A stretch of DNA of 22,145 nucleotides. Source: Gracilaria vermiculophylla. Lineage: Eukaryota > Rhodophyta > Florideophyceae > Gracilariales > Gracilariaceae. The position numbers and the translations under genes are program-made. Where the stretch lies: the NCBI GenBank assembly GCA_019155205.2, contig JAHNZQ020000172.1, positions 1,752,703 to 1,774,847 of the forward strand, given 5' to 3'. Position 1 is the stretch's first letter, and each line of letters opens with the position of its first letter. The notes under the pieces were generated by a model. It was not told where the DNA came from. It did no database searches and worked only from the letters and a program-made list of their open reading frames with translations. Positions 19,273 through 22,145 of the stretch are shown here, one piece after another.

Positions 19273-19404
19273 CAATCGAGACCCGTTCTTGCGATCGAGC
19301 GCCTGCAATCGAGACCCGTTCTTGCGACCGAGCGCCTGCAATCGAGACCCGTTCTTGCGATCGAGCGCCTGCAATCGAGACTCGTTCTTGCCATCGAGCG
19401 CCTG
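19273..19404 (+). repeat. 33-bp minisatellite, four copies
   Basis: Four head-to-tail units start at 19273, 19306, 19339 and 19372. Units 1 and 3 are identical, unit 2 differs by one base and unit 4 by two. Each begins CAATCGAGAC and ends ATCGAGCGCCTG (ACCGAG in unit 2). The period is a multiple of three, so both strands read as open 11-residue repeats (NRDPFLRSSAC on plus, ARTGLDCRRSI on minus). The array sits 187 to 318 bp upstream of the DM9 start codon. The long minus-strand frame across it (19574-18891) overlaps the DM9 gene out of frame and is taken as a by-product. Confidence 0.95.
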
Positions 19405-19542
19405 ATATCTGGTGGTGCGTTTCTACAATACTGGCCTACCACAATAATGCATGTGGCATAGAAGAACTGCATCTGTATATAAATCGTATCTAAAAAAGGA
19501 GCTGCATTGCAGACTCCATAATACCTTCCAATTTGTGTATGT

Positions 19543-19602
19543 AGTTGCTTCCTATACGGAAGCAACTGCTTCAACGAAGGAAGCAGTTGCTTCTATTATG
19601 GA
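19543..19602 (+). repeat. Hairpin-forming block of the 21-bp repeat family
   Basis: Two alternative perfect hairpins are present. AGTTGCTTCC (19543-19552) pairs with GGAAGCAACT (19558-19567) around a 5-base loop. GAAGCAACTGCTTC (19559-19572) pairs with GAAGCAGTTGCTTC (19580-19593) around AACGAAG. The sequence equals two units of the 21-bp array at 19958, in the same orientation. Confidence 0.75.
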
Positions 19603-19957
19603 TATCGATAAGTTGAGATTCGAGGTGACGAAAGAATCCAACTAGTGAACAGAACAATAAAACATATGGTAGAACAAATCATAATAAACGAGTGTTTAAC
19701 GTGGTAGACACATAGAGAACTAAAATGTAGCACACCTAAACTGTTCCGGACGAGGCTTCGTAGAGAGCCAGCTTCGTACTGGAGAAGAGCTATAAAAATG
19801 TCTCGGCTTACCTGTGCACGAAATCGTATATCAACTCTGTTTTCCTATACAGAATGTAATGATTTCGTGTTTCAATTAATGTGGCGACACGCAACTTTAG
19901 CATGGTTTATGCATATTTCACACAAGGAGCTTAGTAAATGAAATCTTCCACAACGGA
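19603..19957. other. Spacer between repeat blocks
   Basis: No gene is recognised. A short plus-strand frame (19451-19645) runs through the repeat block into it. AT content is moderate. Nothing resembling an LTR or transposon end was found. Confidence 0.3.
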
Positions 19958-20121
19958 AGCAACCACGTCAACGAAGATAGCAGTTGCTTCCAGGACGAAA
20001 GCAGTTGTTTTTAGGACGACAGCTAGTAGTTTCCAAGACGAATGCAACCGTTTCAGCGAAGAAAGCAATTGCTTCCAGGACGGGAGCAGTTGTTTCCAGG
20101 ACGACAGCCAGAAGTTTCCAA
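19958..20121 (+). repeat. 21-bp tandem repeat array with 85-bp higher-order period
   Basis: Eight units can be read: 19958, 19979, 20000, 20021 (22 bp), 20043, 20064, 20085 and 20106 (cut by the solo LTR). The consensus is near AGCAGTTGCTTCCAGGACGAA. Units 1-4 and 5-8 correspond in order, giving a duplicated four-unit block of about 85 bp. The unit is three times seven, so several frames stay open across it on both strands. The last unit continues after the LTR at 20436, and a further decayed unit begins at 20442. Confidence 0.9.
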
Positions 20122-20430
20122 TGTGCCAGACACAGGCTCCTGCCATCCTTTCCTCTGCGCACTCGCTCTACAGTGCACTACACACCTCGCTGGCACCTCG
20201 GAGGTGCGCGAATCTTGCAGTCTCCAAATAAAACCGACGGGACTTCTGCCCTCGCGGCGAGGTCCGGGGAAGAAGCCAGACACGAAAGTCTGGTCTTCAT
20301 TTGTCTCTTCTCCTGTGCCTCCGGCGACTGTCCCGCAACACGCCGACGCGACGCAAGATATTTTGCACGACGGATTCTATCGCACACCAGTTACGTGCGT
20401 TCTCTCCCGCCTATATCCGAGTACGCAGCA
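20122..20430 (+). mobile_element. Solo LTR, 309 bp, with 5-bp target-site duplication
   Basis: The insert starts TGTGCCAGAC and ends GTACGCAGCA, so it has TG...CA ends, and is flanked by TCCAA on both sides (20117-20121 and 20431-20435). Removing the insert and one TCCAA leaves a unit of the 21-bp array equivalent to the intact 22-bp unit at 20021-20042, which independently confirms the insertion. The segment is GC- and CpG-rich in contrast to its surroundings. AATAAA at 20227 suggests plus orientation. No internal coding region remains, so it arose by LTR-LTR recombination or is a very small non-autonomous element. It matches neither the LTRs at 3056/8665 nor the candidate at 789. Confidence 0.8.
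20227..20232 (+). terminator. Polyadenylation signal in the solo LTR
   Basis: AATAAA, followed after about 60 bp by a T- and G-containing stretch (CTTCATTTGTCTCTTCTCC), fits the R/U5 part of an LTR read on the plus strand. Confidence 0.4.
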
Positions 20431-20480
20431 TCCAAGACGGAAGCAGGTGCGAAGGCCTTGAAAGGAATTGCTTTAGAGGA
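20431..20480 (+). repeat. Continuation of the 21-bp array after the solo LTR
   Basis: TCCAAGACGGA completes the unit interrupted at 20121. The next bases, AGCAGGTGCGAAGGCCTTG, start like a unit but degrade quickly. Confidence 0.6.
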
Positions 20481-21806
20481 CTACAGTTCGTGAAATGAAA
20501 ATATAGGGACTTAATATGCTGCGATTTGAAGAGCAACAGATCAAACATTACAATGAGCGAAATCAAGATAAAATCACCCGTTCGTCACTGCAATGCGTTA
20601 AGGGTAAGAAAAGTAAATAAAGTAAGCCGAATACCCCCTTTCCGACTTCAAATTCCATGTCAAATTCAATCATACCGACTAACAACGCAGAAAAACATCT
20701 ATCGGTATGAAAGAGTAGCTGAGCGGAACAATACCGCAAAATTATAATAGTATCTAAATCAATCATGTTCTTTTACTGTGTTCAGTACTTGCTCATCTGT
20801 ATCTTTTTTACGCGACTCTTGGTACATCGGCAGTTTATGCAGCAAAGACAACAATACTTTCTCTAACTGCTTTCAGTACGTTTAAAAGTTCCTTTTAATT
20901 TGAAGAACAACATAATTGCGAAAGAATATGTACAAAGAAGCATTTTAAATCGTCAAGGAGTCACTATCATTTTTCCTCCCCGAAGAATCAGACTTTCCCA
21001 TTTCTTTTAGGCTGGTACGAGGTGAATCCATTGAACTTCTTTACATCGGGAAAAAATATTTTCTCTGCTGTTCCATTAACATGTTCATATTGTGAATAGC
21101 CAATGAAACTATTTCTTTCCAATCATGCGGTGAAATTATTGCCACAAATTTCATATTTCTGTAAATAACATTATGACCATTGTAAACATTCTGTTTAGAA
21201 GTTCAGGAAGATACATTTCAGGACAAAACTGTTACTCAAATTCTATTTATTATTCTATGTTTTTGTAATCCCAAAGCCCCTTTTCGGTACATTGCGCACC
21301 AATTGTGACACCTATTGTTCCGAGTTTTCTATTTTAAAACCAAAATGATTATAAACTCTAGAAATATTGTACAGGAAATGATTTTTTTCTTACCCTGCGA
21401 AATTCAATAACAATTTAAAAGAATTAAAGAAATGGAGGTTGTCTATTGCAACATAAGAACCATGTAAATATATATATGGATCTTTCTTGTTTTCAGAATG
21501 CTTGGAACCATATATTGAATACAAAATATTGGAGCTTCATGGTAAACTCGTTTTCTAATATATTTCATATGGGAAAGAACTTTTACTTATGTTTCACTGT
21601 GTAATTTATCTACTCAAATTTTTATACATATACGTTTTTCTTGCCTATTAAAAATTTACGGTTGTTTTCATAACGGAACTATGGAAAGATCATAAAAACC
21701 ATGGATTCTCTTTGATGTATTCAAATTGTTCCTGATTTGTAAGCAATGAATATATGTATTGTCATCTACTCTAAGAAGTAATACTTTTTTTTTATGGGTT
21801 GGGAAG
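20481..21806. other. AT-rich unassigned region
   Basis: No gene, repeat array or element end is recognised. The short plus and minus frames at 20526-20766 have no known domain. The sequence from 20760 to 21700 is strongly AT-rich with many stops in all frames, as expected of intergenic or intronic DNA. Confidence 0.35.
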
Positions 21807-21945
21807 CGTAACACGCGGACACTGCAAGGAGTTCTCCTAACATTATTGAACGTGGACAAGAAGATTTTTCCTCTTAGTGCAGAAGCACTTCGGTATAACA
21901 CACCCATAACACCTCCAGAAAATGCGAAGAGCTGCATAATCAATG
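21807..21945 (+). CDS. Candidate internal exon (weak)
   Basis: A pyrimidine run of T (21785-21793) is followed by GGGAAG ending at 21806, which could be an acceptor. A strong donor-like ATG/GTGAGT follows at 21945/21946. The 139 bp between stay open and translate with ordinary composition (RNTRTLQGVLLTLLNVDKKI, then FPLSAEALRYNTPITPPENA). The frame stays open on the left from 21759 and past the donor to 22043. The opposite strand is also open (22069-21668), so the strand is uncertain. No family is recognised. Confidence 0.2.
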
Positions 21946-22145
21946 GTGAGTTCATACACACTGTTGTCAACAAAACCGTCATGATCGTTTTTGCTTCCAA
22001 GCAGAAAAAAATTCTATTAAGAGGACGGTGCTCTTGCAGCTGACCAGATTTATGTTTCTTTCCTGACATTTAGTAGTGTTTTTGTATAACACAGTAAACC
22101 ACATGCCATGGAAGTGTCTCACCGCCTGGAGTCGTGGGACATTTC

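Noticed and set aside
18891..19574. Long minus-strand open frame of 227 codons.
   Set aside because: Its length comes from the stop-free 33-bp repeats and it overlaps the DM9 gene out of frame; no domain is present.
19984..20493. Plus-strand open frames of 169 and 139 codons across the 21-bp array and GC-rich segment.
   Set aside because: They run across the repeat array and a solo LTR insertion, so they are products of repeat period and low stop density.

Overview
The window looks like a eukaryotic chromosome segment made mostly of old transposable elements. It has no bacterial-style operons, it carries Ty3/gypsy and Ty1/copia coding remains, and it has one apparently intact intron-free gene for a DM9 (DUF3421) protein. 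The sequence alone does not fix the lineage. The copia and gypsy proteins are of types I associate with protists, algae and invertebrates, and DM9 proteins are best known from invertebrates. All gene-scale conclusions are by-eye translations and comparisons.

Layout. 1-788: GC-rich remnant ending in a polypurine tract. 789 to about 1386: probable LTR. 1431-1742: decayed 137-bp tandem repeat. About 2120-2470: first copy of an unrecognised coding repeat, whose second copy lies at about 9200-9560. 3056-8919: a complete but dead Ty3/gypsy element on the minus strand, bounded by two about 255-bp LTRs, with tRNA primer site, gag, protease, RT, RNase H, integrase and chromodomain-like tail all traceable. 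8920-11629: mostly unassigned. 11630-16065: a dead Ty1/copia element on the plus strand, head to head with the gypsy copy. It carries gag, protease, integrase, a Tudor/Agenet-like domain and RT-RNase H. 16066-18373: AT-rich, unassigned.

18374-20480 differs in character. The 148-residue DM9 gene (minus strand, 18640-19086) has no stops or frameshifts. Upstream of it lie a near-perfect 33-bp x 4 minisatellite, hairpin-forming 21-bp repeats, and a longer 21-bp repeat array. That array is split by a 309-bp solo LTR with an exact 5-bp target-site duplication. A motif of the 21-bp repeat also occurs at the DM9 start codon. 20481-22145 is AT-rich with one weak exon candidate.

The most interesting items are the Tudor-like chromatin-reader domain built into the copia polyprotein, the unnamed coding repeat present in two copies, and the repeat/solo-LTR architecture upstream of the DM9 gene. 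I see no tRNA, rRNA or CRISPR array.
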